DNA of 64,000 nucleotides from Lineus longissimus (taxonomy: Eukaryota; Nemertea; Pilidiophora; Heteronemertea; Lineidae): the NCBI RefSeq assembly GCF_910592395.1, contig NC_088317.1, positions 7,376,001-7,440,000 on the forward strand, in the 5' to 3' direction. The position numbers and the translations under genes are program-made. The notes under the pieces are model-generated. The model made no database searches. It had not been told where the DNA came from and worked only from the letters and a program-made list of their open reading frames with translations. Shown here piece after piece: positions 12,535-24,092 of the stretch; position 1 is the stretch's first letter; every line of letters begins with the position of its first letter.

Positions 12535-13500
12535 CAGTCCTTCAAAAAAGTAAATGGACACACAAAAATCAAATTTTCTTGAAAACGGCTGGTGATAAAT
12601 CGATGCGGTTTGCTGCATTTGATAGGGCATTTAGTTGTGCATCATGATATCTACCACTTGGAAATTTGCTATTTTACCTATAAGTCAATTTTTTCGATTT
12701 ATGAAAGGTCCCAAAATCAACTTTTTTATCACGCATTTTTTGGGGGCAAATTTTATATTGACTGGAAGCTTCTGTTGAGTTATGAGTGAATATCTAAGAA
12801 ATTCCACAGTTTTCACTTGAATCTGCAACTTATTAACCCATTTGTGCAAAAGGGTTTTGTTACCCGGTCTTCTACTGCGGAGATGCCCCCTTGATATTAT
12901 TCACCTGGCCCAGACAACCGGAATCATGTCACCATTTCAATGGCCTTGTTTAATATGCCTATGAATATCTCTCCCAGGCCTGGATTTGGCAGCTGGACAA
13001 TGGGTTCACCAATATTACTTTACCCTCGCGTTTACAATACATCAATGTTAACAACATTTCCACCCCCATTCAAAACCTCAGCCAATAAGGAATTAACACT
13101 CGGGCTGCATGTTGAAACTGACATAATTGGCTATGGTCGACTTCTCCAAAGTAATTCCAAAGTCAATAAACAAGGTGCAAAATTTTGACATAAAATGCTG
13201 TTTTCCCACCAATTAACACAATATATTTTCATCACCTTGATGGGGACGTGGGTTTTTCATAATGGTGATTCATCCTATCAAGAAAAAGTACGAAAAAAAT
13301 CGGAAACGAAAAAGTTGATTTTGGGGCCTTTTGTAAATCAATAAAAGTCGGTATTAGATAAAATGGCTAATTTTTATGTGCTAGATACCATGATGCACAA
13401 CTAAATGTCCTATCAAATGCAGCAAACCGAATCGATTTATCACCAGCCGTTTTCAAGAAAATTTGATTTTTGTGTGTCCATTTACTTTTTTGAAGGACTG
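12535..13500. mobile_element. Tc1/mariner-type MITE, 966 bp
   Basis: Ends are inverted: CAGTCCTTCAAAAAAGTAAA at 12535 and its complement ending at 13500. TA lies on both sides (12533-12534 and 13501-13502). The inverted arms extend about 130 bp, to the block around GATGCACAACTAAATG. The interior has no transposase. It is inserted in the 280-bp tandem repeats, so it is younger than them. Confidence 0.85.
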
Positions 13501-13502
13501 TA

Positions 13503-14499
13503 CATGTAGCATGTTTCTTAACCAGGAATAATTCCTAACCACCAAACACCTATACGATGAGCACAATGGCCCCTGGCCGTTTCATGTTGTCTTTATTTTT
13601 TATCTCTTTTTATCTCTGTGGAGAACTGAGTATGTAGGATAGTTTTATTGCACAAGTTTTCTTTCATGTTGAAGGCCGACATTAGGGTTGCTGTTGTGTG
13701 CTGTAAATTCAGCACCATTCCGGACAGTTTGATTCATAACTGCTTGATCCAATTGCCTTAGGTATTTTAACTTTGCATCTACACAGTAACTTCTTCTACG
13801 CTTTAGCAATGGACCTGCCTGAGCCTGCATCATCTCTCCCGAAACCTACAGTTCCTCTATTGAGTTCTACTCGTACTGCACTTGATATGAGGCTCTCTCG
13901 TCAAACAGAACCATCATTGCATAAAAACCCATTTCAAGATGAACGGAGTTCAATGAAGAAAACATGATTTGTTTAGGGCCGTCAATCATTATGAAACCTA
14001 GATGGCATGATTCGTAATCATCACTGACCAGCCGAGGCCTAAACCGCAACTTCTGCTATTTAACCAGGTATGATTGATATGCCTTGCTGTATGATAGGCT
14101 TTTGCTAGGGTTATAAATATTCACCATTAAGGTGGGCCTAGTGACTTTTCTTTGTCCGTTAGACAACGGTTCACCATTATGGTACACCTCTTTCAAAACA
14201 AAGTCAAATTTCCTATAAATATTCTATAGAAAGACATTTTGAATGCAAATATCATATTAAATGATATAATCTAAAAAATTCTGAAGGGTGTCAGTGGCGA
14301 GTTACTGAAAAAATAGATTTTCGGTCAAGTTTCTTCATCAATTAACTGTCGGACGGAAAAAAACTTGAGGAAGTCGAAATATCGTCCGGAAATGAGTAGT
14401 GTTGTAGTGAAACTTAAAACGCACTGTCTAGATGAACGGGAGCCGTATCCCCTGATCAGAATATTAAAGGTATACGGGAGTTCTCTGGCGCCTGCCCAA
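13503..14499. other. Non-coding stretch, nothing recognised
   Basis: It starts with the resumed 280-bp repeat. After that no gene, RNA or repeat could be supported. Confidence 0.35.
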
Positions 14500-14504
14500 A
14501 ACGT

Positions 14505-15080
14505 TTTTAGCTCACATGGGTGAGCTTATATCGTCACGTCTTGTCCGTCGTCTAGGGTCCGTCCGTCTGTCCGTCAACACTAGGGGCCCAGTTGCTCACT
14601 ATTGAGTCAAGAACGTTGAACCTTGGTGTGAAGATGTCTTAAGACAATATGACTTGACACTAAAAAATCATCGCCATTTGACCTACTTTTTTGGCTCCAG
14701 GCAACCATCTTTGAAAACCTTATTTTGTCAATATCTCATGAACGCTGATAGCTAGAACAATGGATTTTTACTGTCAATACTTCTGATGAGACTACATGAC
14801 ATGATATACGGGTTTTTGATTTGACCTACTTTTGAAGGTCACAGAGGTCAAGCTCTAATATTTCCGGGAAGGTAGCACGTTTCGTCATTAATTGTCCCAG
14901 ATTCTTCAAATGTAATATGTAGACACCTATTGGGCATCTGTACATATTAACAAAACACTCGGGTCAATGTGACCTACTTTTCAGGTGTAAGTAGGTCAGG
15001 TCATAAAATACAATGTCAGTTATATCAAGAAACCTTCACTGTGTGATCTTCAAAGGTGCATCATTAATCGATATGATCAA
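14505..15080. repeat. Interspersed non-coding repeat with GTCCGTC region
   Basis: It begins AGCTCACATGGGTGAGCTTA, itself a small palindrome, followed by a GTCCGTCGTC/GTCCGTCTGTCCGTC run. It then has several blocks (GGTTTTTGATTTGACCTAC, AAGGTCACAGAGGTCAA, TTGACCTAG) shared with the repeats at 11790-12533. This looks like a degenerate non-autonomous element family. The right boundary is uncertain. Confidence 0.4.
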
Positions 15081-16304
15081 GATTGACCAAAAACAGCATA
15101 TAACATTTTGATCTTGACCTAGTTTCCAAGGTCTTGTTAGCCGCCTATTGAGTAGCGCTCCAGGTTTCAGAAACTCCAAATAACATGTCTTTGCCAAAAC
15201 AACCGCTAAATCAACACTGGCATACTGTGTGGACCAAGAAATCAATGATTTTTTAGGAACTACGGTTAGGGGTTGGCCGCGCATGAATAAAAAAAACAAC
15301 TCCCTTATGAGACCTTGAGGTTGATATTACCCTGACAGCCTTTATTTAAGATATGATAAAACGTCAGCCTCCTACAACTCTCGTGATACCCGACAACACA
15401 GGTTTCCTCAAAAGGAAAGGCTGGAACGACCATCTAGAAATATCATATGTACTATGACAATCTGCTCAAATTGTGTCATACTTAGCATCCCATACGTCGA
15501 AATATATAGAACGCCTCAACTGTGCCAAATAATCACGTTCAGCGTCAATCACATACTGCAAATCATGCATATTCTGATCCGGAAAGCATCAAGCTATTCA
15601 TATATTCATCATACGTACGTATATCAGATGGAAGCATATTTGCTTAGTCCTTGGGCAAGGCAGTTCATGCCTTGTGCCGCCGCAGTGTTCACATTTAGCG
15701 GAAACTGTATTTAAAACAGGTACCCCTTTAAGCTCAACTGGTGATTTTGCATTCGCACTTCAAGCAAAACTGACCTTGGGGATGCCGAACAGATTGTATT
15801 TTCAGATAGTCAAGGCATTCCTTTGTAATATGTCAAAAAGTCTGACTGGATTCTCTAAGAGGACACCTAATTTGCTATACCAATGAGATACCAAATTTGA
15901 TGAAAAGGGCCGAGTTTCACGTCGAGCCTACTGGAAATGCGTTGAAGAAAACGATGACGCATTGTTGTTTTAAACGGCGCTCTGTTCACCAATATTGCAT
16001 ATTTCATATAGATTTTTGTTAAAAATTATTCAAATTATTCATAACTACGTGTTTAAGTTGAAATTGATAGTTTCTGAGTTCATGAAAGTGTCGTCATTAC
16101 GTCTAAAGGTCTCGTTAGGGAGTTTTTCCCGAATGTACGCGATGGTGACGTGTTCGTTAACAGGACGTAACATCTATTTTAAAATCCGTTTCCAATGTGA
16201 TTGCATTAGGACAACCAGTTTGTGTCGAATATCACTGGAAACGCCGGATTCCCCTGATTCTGCATTTTGTTAAATCGGGCATTTATTTCTTTAAATAAAT
16301 CATA
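15081..16304. other. Non-coding stretch, nothing recognised
   Basis: Only short open frames without recognisable domains. I see no supported feature. Confidence 0.35.
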
Positions 16305-16349
16305 AGCGCGCAGCAGAAAAGCCGCCGGAAGGCTTTTCTGCGAAGCGCT
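16305..16349. repeat. Strong GC-rich hairpin
   Basis: GCAGAAAAGCC (16313-16323) pairs with GGCTTTTCTGC (16331-16341) across a 7-base loop. The outer bases AGCGC and GCGCT also pair. It stands alone in the host flank, about 300 bp before the outer Polinton. Function unknown. Confidence 0.5.
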
Positions 16350-16648
16350 ACTATGGTTAACGTGCATACGACGTATCCAATGTAAACAATGTTTCTCAAG
16401 TCCATGGATTCGTTTCAAATGGCTTAAATTTGACTTAAAATGGCCGCCAGAAGAGATAAACGCGCGAATGAAGCAACTCGACTATTCTGAGCTCCGAGAG
16501 AGAACCACATTAATCACACTTCAATTTCAGGGGGTTTACCCCCCGACATATGTGTTTTGATTTTTGATACTTTAGTGATAATATCCAAAATATGCTTAAA
16601 ATGGATATAATCCCCGAAATAATGAAGCAAAAGACGGGCAGGCGTTTC

Positions 16649-16868
16649 AGTAGGGGAAAAGTGAGAGTTCTAACTCAGACCACATTTGACTGACATCCCC
16701 TTCAGTCAAATGTCAGTCAACCGCTCGCTTCGCTCGCCGTTCAATTATTCCAGTTAAATCATAGTCAAACAAAACCCAGTCAAATCCTAGTCAACACGTT
16801 TCACGATTTTCTTCATTTCGATAATTTTCAATAATTTTTTATCCAGTCAAATCCCAGTTAAACCCGTT
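16649..16868 (+). repeat. Outer Polinton left terminal inverted repeat
   Basis: This matches the reverse complement of 52361-52580, with two base differences noted. It contains a hairpin, ACATTTGACTGA (16682-16693) with TCAGTCAAATGT (16702-16713). It also has a CGCTCGCTTCGCTCGC motif and several dispersed AGTCAAA(T) motifs. Matching stops after AACCCGTT. Confidence 0.95.
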
Positions 16869-16997
16869 TCACAAATTTCCTCCACTCGCTCGCTTCGCTC
16901 GCTTGACAACAGCTTGTACAAATTTAAAAACGGTACAAAAGTACAAAATTTTCAAAAGTACAAAATTTTCAAAAAATATTATTTTCTTATAAATAAA
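16869..16997 (+). promoter_or_regulatory. Left sub-terminal region of the outer Polinton
   Basis: It holds a second CTCGCTCGCTTCGCTCGC motif. Two tandem GTACAAAATTTTCAAAA units follow, then the AT-rich leader TATAAATAAA directly before the first gene. Related GTACTTTTG/GTACAATTG sequences lie near the right end (about 52140-52200), so this may be a shared sub-terminal signal. Confidence 0.45.
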
Positions 16998-17456
16998 ATG
17001 GATTATCTTGTACGCGATTGTAAAAAATGTTTTGAAGAAAAATTATTGAACGATTTTGGAAGAGATAAAAAAGGTAAATGTGGAAGAAAATACAGATGTA
17101 AAACATGTACAAGTAAATATTATACAGGATTATTGAACGATTGTCTTAATGAAAAACAGAAAAAATCTAAACTTGAAGAAGTTATGGATTGTTCTCTAGA
17201 TAGTCTGTACAAGTGGATTGAATATCAATTTGATGACAATATGACATGGGAAAACCATGGTGACTATTGGCACATTGATCAAATTCTTCCAAAATCACAT
17301 TTCAATCATCCTAAAGACGAACTTATGCTTTGTTGGAATTGGAGAAATTTACGACCTATTACGAAAGAAGAAAACAGGGAAAAGGGAAATAAAATCGACT
17401 ACGAATTATACTATCAAAATGTAACCCTTGCAGCAGATTTTCTTGAAGAAATTTAA
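16998..17456 (+). CDS. HNH-type endonuclease with N-terminal Cys clusters
   Basis: A likely nuclease of 152 residues, counting from the ATG at 16998. That start follows the TATAAATAAA leader typical of this element; the frame is open 84 bases further upstream without such a motif. The N-terminal third has two C-x2-C pairs (CKKC near residue 9, CKTC near 40), probably a zinc-binding module. The C-terminal half has HIDQILPKS and WNWRNLRPITKEEN, resembling the HNH core (H-I-D-x-I-x-P, then N and the basic E-N motif). Gln stands where many HNH proteins have a second His. A homologue with the same order of domains lies in the inner element at 32222-33385. It may act in replication, recombination or integration; no role is proven. 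Confidence 0.6.
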   Translation: MDYLVRDCKKCFEEKLLNDFGRDKKGKCGRKYRCKTCTSKYYTGLLNDCLNEKQKKSKLEEVMDCSLDSLYKWIEYQFDDNMTWENHGDYWHIDQILPKSHFNHPKDELMLCWNWRNLRPITKEENREKGNKIDYELYYQNVTLAADFLEEI

Positions 17457-17799
17457 AGCTATTATTTTGTTTACATTCCACTATCTAATAAAAAATATTT
17501 TTCTCATATAAATAAATGATCACACCTATGATGATTTGCGCCAAAATTCTCATAGGTGTGGTGAGCCTCGATTTCTACATTTTCGACCAAGTGGTGATTA
17601 TGTAGAAATCTAAAATTCACAAAGAAGTAGGTTAGCTCTTGAAAGCGTACCGTAATTTTTCATCTTATTTCTAACGTGTTAATCATTTTAAAACCAATTT
17701 TTATGGTTTTAAAATGACTTTCCCTAACTAAAACTTAAAACTTAAAATAATTTTGTTTCCATACTGCTATCTAATAAAAAATTTTTTTGTATTATATAA
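17457..17799 (+). other. Structured intergenic region with three hairpins and a micro-ORF
   Basis: A promoter-like block CTATCTAATAAAAAAT followed by TATAAATAAATG occurs at 17481-17518. A near copy, ending TATATAAATG, occurs at 17768-17802 in front of the polymerase. Downstream of the first copy is a 29-codon reading frame (17516-17605). Most of it lies within two stem-loops: CACACCTATGA/TCATAGGTGTG (17521-17531, 17550-17560) and GATTTCTACAT/ATGTAGAAATC (17570-17580, 17600-17610). A third stem pairs CATTTTAAAACC (17684-17695) with GGTTTTAAAATG (17705-17716). It could be a structured RNA, a small peptide gene or a regulatory leader. Confidence 0.5.
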
Positions 17800-20700
17800 A
17801 TGAACACGAACACGAACACGTTAGAAAATTTCCCAAAAGGCCTGGACGTTTATCCAGCTGAGGGACTATCCACCGATGAGTTGAAAATACTCGCCTTAAG
17901 AAACAAAGTTAAAAATTATGGATCACTTTCAAGAGAAAACTTACTCGAACAACTTCAACAAATTCCAATTAGTTTTAACGATGTTGAAGTGAAAATTGAC
18001 AAGCCAGTCGCTGACTTATCTCAAAATGAGAAACGAGTTCTTGCACAAAGACTAGGAGTCAATGCTAGAAAATTCAAAAACGATCAGCTGGATACAATTT
18101 TAGAGGACAAAATTCAGAATGTGAATCCGTCCGACATCAAACCAAAAGCTGTGAAAGCGAAAATTTCCATCAGGAAGCCACTTTTACAGCAAGTTAAGGA
18201 TCTTGGCCACAAAAATTTTCAGAACCTCAATATTGAGAAATTGAAAGATCTTTTGACCAAGGAACCAATTAAACGTATTTTAAAATCCGATCTTTTCAAA
18301 CAGGCCAAGGAGCTTGACATCAATGTCAAAAGTTCAATGACAAAAAAATTCATCCAGGAGCTGATCAAACAACATACCGAATCAACCTCCTTCGTGAAAG
18401 TCAACTCTGCTTTCAAAGGCTATGTTAACCATTTCAGAATGCAAGGTCTGCCCAAAATTGGAATACAACCTTTCCTTGAGAAAATTAAAACAACTTTACA
18501 AGATAAAGTTAAAGTCGAAACTCAGCACAATAGTTTAAAAATTAACATTGTGCTGTATATTTTAATGAAAAGGAAGACTGAAATTCAAGAGTTTCAGCTG
18601 CGATCTAGACATATCCTTGGCGTGGGTCAAAAACTTAATTATGACTCTCTCATCGAAGATATGCTTAAAGAGTTGAAGAATCTTATCCAGAAAGGGTCAG
18701 GGTGGAAATTTTTAGAGGTGACCAAGATTGAGCTGCACACTGTAAAATATCAACCACTTTCAGGATCCTCTTACATTCCTTTGCCTGAACAGATTCAAAG
18801 GAAAAAAGCTGTGATCAATGTACAAAATTCTGATCAGTTTTGCTTCAGATACTCTGTTGAAGCTGCCTTGTTAAATCTTCCAAAGAATACAGAACGTGTA
18901 GCAAATTACAACCGGCCTGAATTCGATCACATGTTCAAAGACCTTGAGTATCCAGTTACCCTCAAAGATATTGACAAATTTGAGAAGAACAATCCTGGCC
19001 TTGGAGTCAATGTGTTTACATTTATTTCTCGACAGGTAGTCTTCAAAAAGGGTGAAGAAACAACCATTTTCCCCGCTAGAATCTCTGAAAGAGTTTTAGC
19101 AGAAGACAAGTACATTAATCTCCTTCACTTCAAAGAAGATGATTTATCAGAAAGTGAAAAAATAGAAGCTGTCAAAGACAATGCTAATTACCATTATGCG
19201 TGGATCAAAAATTTCTCAAGGCTTGTATCTGCCTCACATTCAAAACACAATGGACAGGTCAAAGTATGCTTCAGATGTATGAAAGTTATTTCAGCATCAA
19301 CGAGCGAACTCCTTGATAAAAGGTACCATGAACATCTTGATAACTGTGTACAGTTTGAATGTGTCAAAGTGAGTATGCCTTCAGCTGGAAAGAACACCTT
19401 ACTATTCACTAACTTAAAAGCACAGCAAAAACATCCAGTTGTGATCATCGCTGACTTTGAATGTTCGTTAAAGAAAGTCAACCAAAATCTTGGAGAAAAA
19501 ACAGTTCAAAACCAACAGCATATTCCAAATAGTTATGCCATCTATATCCAGTATGATCAGTCACAAATACCGAGGAAAAATAAGATGTTTACATACATTC
19601 AGCAGGCAGAAGATGAAGACATTGGTGAACACTTTGCCAATCAAAAATTCTATTCAACCCTTAGCCAATGGATGCTTTGACTCACCAGCAGCAAACTACT
19701 TACAATTTTGCTAGAAACTGTTATCTCTGTGACAAAATGTTCACAGCACAAAATTTCAAAGTTCGTGATCACAATCATTTCACAGGTGAATACAGAGGAG
19801 CAGTACATAGAAATTGTAATCTACTCTTCAATTCTCCAAAGTTCATACCTGTATACTTTCACAATCTGTCAGGCTATGATGCACATCTGTTTGTGAAAAA
19901 TTTAAAAGGTAGACTGAATGTCATCGCCTCAAACTCTGAAAATTACATATCTTTCAGCAAGGCTTTACCTATCAATGATGCTCAAATTGAAATAAGATTC
20001 CTTGACTCTTACAGGTAAATGCAGTCTTCACTAGCAAATCTAGCTAAGAATTTGCCTAATCAGCAAATGATAAATTTAGCTGCCAAATTTACTGGTGAAC
20101 ACTTTGACCTTGTAACAAGAAAAGGTGTCTATCCTTATGAATGGGTTGACTCACACGAAAAATTTCAGAGTCAACAGTTACCATCCATTGAAGAGTTTTA
20201 TTCTACCTTCAACAACACCAAAATTTCACAAGAAGAGTGTGGGATAGGTTCAACTGTCAAACCTTTCAAGATTATCACAAAATTTATCTTGAGACAGATG
20301 TTCTACTGCTGGCAGATATACTGGAAAATTTCAGGAACACATGTCTGTCACATTATGAACTAGACCCTGCTTGGTTTTATACCTCACCAGGTCTGTCATG
20401 GCAAGCGATGCTTAAAATGACGAAAGTTGAAATCGAGCTTCTCACAGATGTGGACATGTACAACTTCTTCGAATTAGGTATTCGTGGAGGAGTATGTCAG
20501 GCAAGTCACAGATATGCCAAAGCAAATAATCCACTCCTGAAAGACTATGATGAAAATCAACCTACAAGTTACATCACCTATGTCGATGCCAACAACTTGT
20601 ACGGAGTCGCCATGGGTCAAGATTTACCAGTTAGGAAGTTTAAATGGATGAAGGACTTTTCCAAGTGGCAAGACATCCCGTGCACACTTGAGGTTGATTT

Positions 20701-21745
20701 AGAATATCTAGACCATCTTCACAAGCTTCACAATGACTATCCTCTTGCTCCTGAGCACAAGAATGACGAGCTTATTCCTAACCTGCAAGACAAGAAAAAT
20801 TACATTGTGCATCACAAGATCTTGAAATTCTATTTGAGTCAAGGTCTCAAATTGACAAAGATTCACAGAGGTGTAAGTTACGAAGAGTCTAACTTCTTGA
20901 AAGAATACATTGACTTCAACACAAGTCAACGCGCAAATGCCAAAAATGACTTCGAAAAAGACTTCTTCAAATTGATGAACAATGCGATATTTGGAAAAAC
21001 TATGGAGTCAGTAAGACGTAGAAAAGACATTACTTTAGCCACAACTGCCAATCAGCTTCGAAAATTAGTCAATAGTAACAACTACAACTCACACAAAATC
21101 TTCTGTAAAGATCTAGTCATGGTAGAACGTCAAAAAGCAGAAGTCTATCTCAATGAGCCAATATTTATGGGGCAAGCGATTTTAGACCTCTCTAAAGAGC
21201 ATATGTATGACTTCCACTACAATCATATGATGAAAAAGTATGGACACAAAGCTCAACTGCTGTACACTGACACTGACTCACTAGTCTATAACATACAGAC
21301 TGATGATATCTACAAAAACATGCAGAAAGATGCTCACTTGTATGACTTCTCTAATTTTCCTAAAGAACATGAGTTGTTTTCAGATGACAATAAGAAAGTG
21401 ATTGGCAAGTTCAAAGACGAAGAAGCTGGCAAGGTGATCGCTGAGTTCATAGCTTTGAGAGCTAAACTATATGCCTATACATGTGACAAAGACTGTGAAG
21501 TCAAAAAGTGTAAAGGGATTAAGCGACAGGTTGTGAAAAGTGAAGTCACCTTTGAAGACTACAAGTCTGTGCTCTTGGGCAGGGTTCCCATCGAAAAAAG
21601 GATGAATGTCTTCAGAAGTCGAAATCACCAACTCTACACAGAGCAAGTCACTAAAGTAGCATTAGACGCAGCGGACGATAAACGAATGATTCAAGCTGAT
21701 GGAATAAGTACATTGTCTCTAGGACATCACTCACTGTGTTCGTAA
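17800..21745 (+). pseudogene. polB: Protein-primed DNA polymerase B (pPolB), three lesions
   Basis: Replicative polymerase of the Polinton, expected to start DNA synthesis from a terminal protein. The N-terminal ~200 residues hold about four SAP/Rho-N-like helical repeats (for example LALRNKVKNYGSLSRENLLE). Then come NSDQFCFRYSVEAALL, exonuclease motif I (IIADFEC), a zinc-finger insert with CYLCDK and RDHNHFTGEYRG, and exonuclease motif II (HNLSGYDAHLF). Motif A is VDANNLYG, motif B KLMNNAIFGK and motif C YTDTDS. The gene is broken by a frameshift with probable small deletion near 19670, an in-frame TAA at 20016-20018 and a frameshift near 20237. Each part is otherwise well preserved, so decay is recent. 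Confidence 0.92.
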
Positions 21746-21762
21746 AAAATTATCATAAATAA

Positions 21763-23040
21763 ATGGAAACATTTCCCCCTTATCTTAAATTTAACCCAGA
21801 TGCAAACTATCCAATCACTTACAAGAATAATTCTTCGACCAAGGACCCCTTCATCCATCAGAACATTCAAGTAGCATCACATCAAAGCTTTGAGTACGAT
21901 ACGATTGACATTTTCCCGGATAGATTATCTCCTCGGAAATTTACAACCTATTCACAAGTGCAAGACTATTTAAAAAATGCTACCCTGGACAACTGGACCA
22001 ACCAATTCAAATTTGCACTATGGTGTGCGACGTCTGGCTGCGGTGTATCATGGCACAATCATGTTAACCATGCTGACCCTTTAGTACAGAGTATTTTTAG
22101 ATTCCACGTGTACTTCACGGTCAGAAAGATATTACATCAGCTAAAAATTCCTCTACCAGGAAATCCTGACTTTAATTCAAAGAAAAATCCCTATAGCACA
22201 CAAGCCTATGAAAATTTAAAGCTTGAATTTGACAGAGTTGACTTCAACTATTTCCACAAAGGCAAAATGCAAGCGCTTGACATCGTCATGGACAATGGTG
22301 ACTATTACTTGGATGATCCGAGCAGGTTCCCGTTCAATGCAGACAAAAAAGGATCTGTGTATGCCGATCATCACAGGCTTTACATTGATACACTGTCTTT
22401 CATCTACTCAGATGACTGGTCCAATTTTATCACTTTAGACAGTAAAGGATTGACTAAAGCAGGCATGAGTAGAATCAATGAGTCCATTAGGACCTATGTG
22501 TATTGTATTCTGGGCGCACAAACCATGATCAGGCAAGACATTTTAGACTCCTTAGACACACAAAAGCAGTTTGGCATCTTGGTGGAAGATGCGATTCAAG
22601 GTCAAACGTTAGTCGATTCCATCAAAACATTTCAGTCAGCGAGTATATTAATTCACTCAAAACAGGCGTATGCGTACGCTTTAGAAAAAGCAGGGACGCG
22701 ACTAGATTTTGCCGTTGGTTTAGGATTACAACTTGTTCCGAGTCATATGCGATTACATATTGGTACGATTGAAGGGTATAATAACTCTCTGTTGACCGCC
22801 ACAGAAAATACAAACTTTGGCATCAACTCACATATCAATGTCAGAAAAAAGCGACAAGTGACACGAGCAAAACAAATGGGCACAGCAAGCACAGTGAGCA
22901 CGAGTAAAAAACCTATAGCGTCAGCGATCAATTCACTCAATGCGAGCGAAGCGAGCATTGTACACGCGAGCGAAGCGAGTCATCTACCATTTACAATAGG
23001 ATTGATCACTGTAGGTCTTTTAGTTCAAACTATTCTCTAA
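21763..23040 (+). CDS. Conserved Polinton protein with C-terminal membrane anchor
   Basis: A 425-residue protein of unknown function, clearly homologous to the 463-residue protein at 43551-44942 in the inner element. Shared blocks are WCATSGCGVS...H.NHADPLVQSIFRFHVY (about residues 87-119) and RINESIRTYVYCILGAQ (about 237-253). A third is TRLDFAVGLGLQLV...IGTIEGYNNSLL. The last ~20 residues are hydrophobic, suggesting a tail anchor. Just before them is a low-complexity ASEAS...ASEAS stretch encoded by two GCGAGCGAAGCGAGC repeats (about 22943-22980). The start follows the CATAAATAA leader, 18 bases after the polymerase. Conservation in both elements and the membrane tail suggest a virion or membrane role; this is inference. 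Confidence 0.7.
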   Translation: METFPPYLKFNPDANYPITYKNNSSTKDPFIHQNIQVASHQSFEYDTIDIFPDRLSPRKFTTYSQVQDYLKNATLDNWTNQFKFALWCATSGCGVSWHNHVNHADPLVQSIFRFHVYFTVRKILHQLKIPLPGNPDFNSKKNPYSTQAYENLKLEFDRVDFNYFHKGKMQALDIVMDNGDYYLDDPSRFPFNADKKGSVYADHHRLYIDTLSFIYSDDWSNFITLDSKGLTKAGMSRINESIRTYVYCILGAQTMIRQDILDSLDTQKQFGILVEDAIQGQTLVDSIKTFQSASILIHSKQAYAYALEKAGTRLDFAVGLGLQLVPSHMRLHIGTIEGYNNSLLTATENTNFGINSHINVRKKRQVTRAKQMGTASTVSTSKKPIASAINSLNASEASIVHASEASHLPFTIGLITVGLLVQTIL

Positions 23041-23047
23041 AATAAAT

Positions 23048-24055
23048 ATGATGCAAGAAGAATATGCGAAGTACTACTATCCATCTGCTTTAAAATTTTA
23101 TAGGATTATGAAGAAGAAAGATCCTAGCATAAAATTTGTTGACATCGATGCATTTGTAAAGCAGCAAAAAAGTTATCAACTACATAAAAAGCAACCACAA
23201 AAGATTCAGGGACACATTATAGCCTATCGTGAGAATGCTCTATTGTTCATGGATCTTTTAGACATGTCAAATTACTCAAGACAAAATAAAGGTTACAAAT
23301 GGATACTTCTTGCTATTGATACATTTACTAGAAAAGCCTATGCTGAAGCTTTAAAAAATAAGACGAAATTTGAAGTGAAAAATGGCTTTGAAAAAATTTA
23401 CACACTTGCGAGCCCAATCACACTTATTATTACAGATTCAGGCAATGAATTCCTGAATAGGCCAGTACAAGACCTATTCAAAGAGTTAAACATCAAGCAT
23501 GATACAGTGGACATAGGAGATCATCATGCGCTAGGACTTATTGACAGACTATCTAGAACCATTAAAGAGATGATATTCAAGGACTTTACTGAACGAAATT
23601 CAGTAAAATGGGTTGATCATTTGCAAGAGTACATTTCAGCTTACAATAGTAGACCGCATAGAGGAATTTTAAACTATGCTCCTAATGAAGCTGCGCATCA
23701 TGAAAGTGAGTTGATTGAATTAAATGCTGAAAAGTCTATGCCAGTTGAATATAAATTTAAAATAGGTGAAAGTGTTAGAAAGAAGTTAAAAAGACCTATA
23801 TTTACTAAAGGTTACAAACAAATATGGTCCAATAGAACTTACACTGTAAAAAATATTGAGGGAGTGCATGCAGTATTGAATGATGATTCTAGAGTTAGAC
23901 TTGATGCTTTGCAGCGTGTGACACCAGTGCTAGCTACAATTGATGAAGAATCAGAGGTTGATCGCGTTGAAAAAGAAGCTAAAATTGAGTCAACAATTAA
24001 ACACAAAGAAGGCTTAGATCCTGAAAATAGTATTGAAACGAGGTTGAGAAGGTAG
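23048..24055 (+). CDS. int: Retroviral-type integrase (RVE), no chromodomain
   Basis: Integrase of the Polinton, expected to insert the element with a 6-bp target duplication. The 335-residue protein has the RVE fold: FMDLLDM (first catalytic Asp, about residue 69), LLAIDTFTRKAYA, IITDSGNEFLN (second Asp, about 130), and LGLIDRLSRTIKE. In that last motif Asp sits where the third catalytic Glu is normally found (about 166); the inner-element integrase has Glu there. An SH3-like C-terminal part follows (FKIGESVRKKL...NRTYTVKNIEG). Unlike the inner homologue it has no chromodomain. It starts at AAATAAATATG, seven bases after the previous stop, and ends at a hairpin terminator shared with a convergent gene. 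Confidence 0.93.
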   Translation: MMQEEYAKYYYPSALKFYRIMKKKDPSIKFVDIDAFVKQQKSYQLHKKQPQKIQGHIIAYRENALLFMDLLDMSNYSRQNKGYKWILLAIDTFTRKAYAEALKNKTKFEVKNGFEKIYTLASPITLIITDSGNEFLNRPVQDLFKELNIKHDTVDIGDHHALGLIDRLSRTIKEMIFKDFTERNSVKWVDHLQEYISAYNSRPHRGILNYAPNEAAHHESELIELNAEKSMPVEYKFKIGESVRKKLKRPIFTKGYKQIWSNRTYTVKNIEGVHAVLNDDSRVRLDALQRVTPVLATIDEESEVDRVEKEAKIESTIKHKEGLDPENSIETRLRR

Positions 24056-24092
24056 TAATTTTATAGGATGTATTAAACAATCTATAAAGTTA
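24056..24092. terminator. Bidirectional hairpin at convergent gene ends
   Basis: TAATTTTATAGG directly follows the integrase stop. Across an AT-rich loop lies the near-complement TCTATAAAGTTA, which contains the stop codon of the minus-strand gene. The same signal in perfect form lies at 46231-46265 and 51750-51781. It probably acts as a two-way 3'-end signal. Confidence 0.55.

Noticed and set aside
20012-20024. Intron donor (AG followed by GTAAAT) in the outer polymerase
   Set aside because: The frame and the homology continue directly after the TAA with no missing sequence, so no intron is present.
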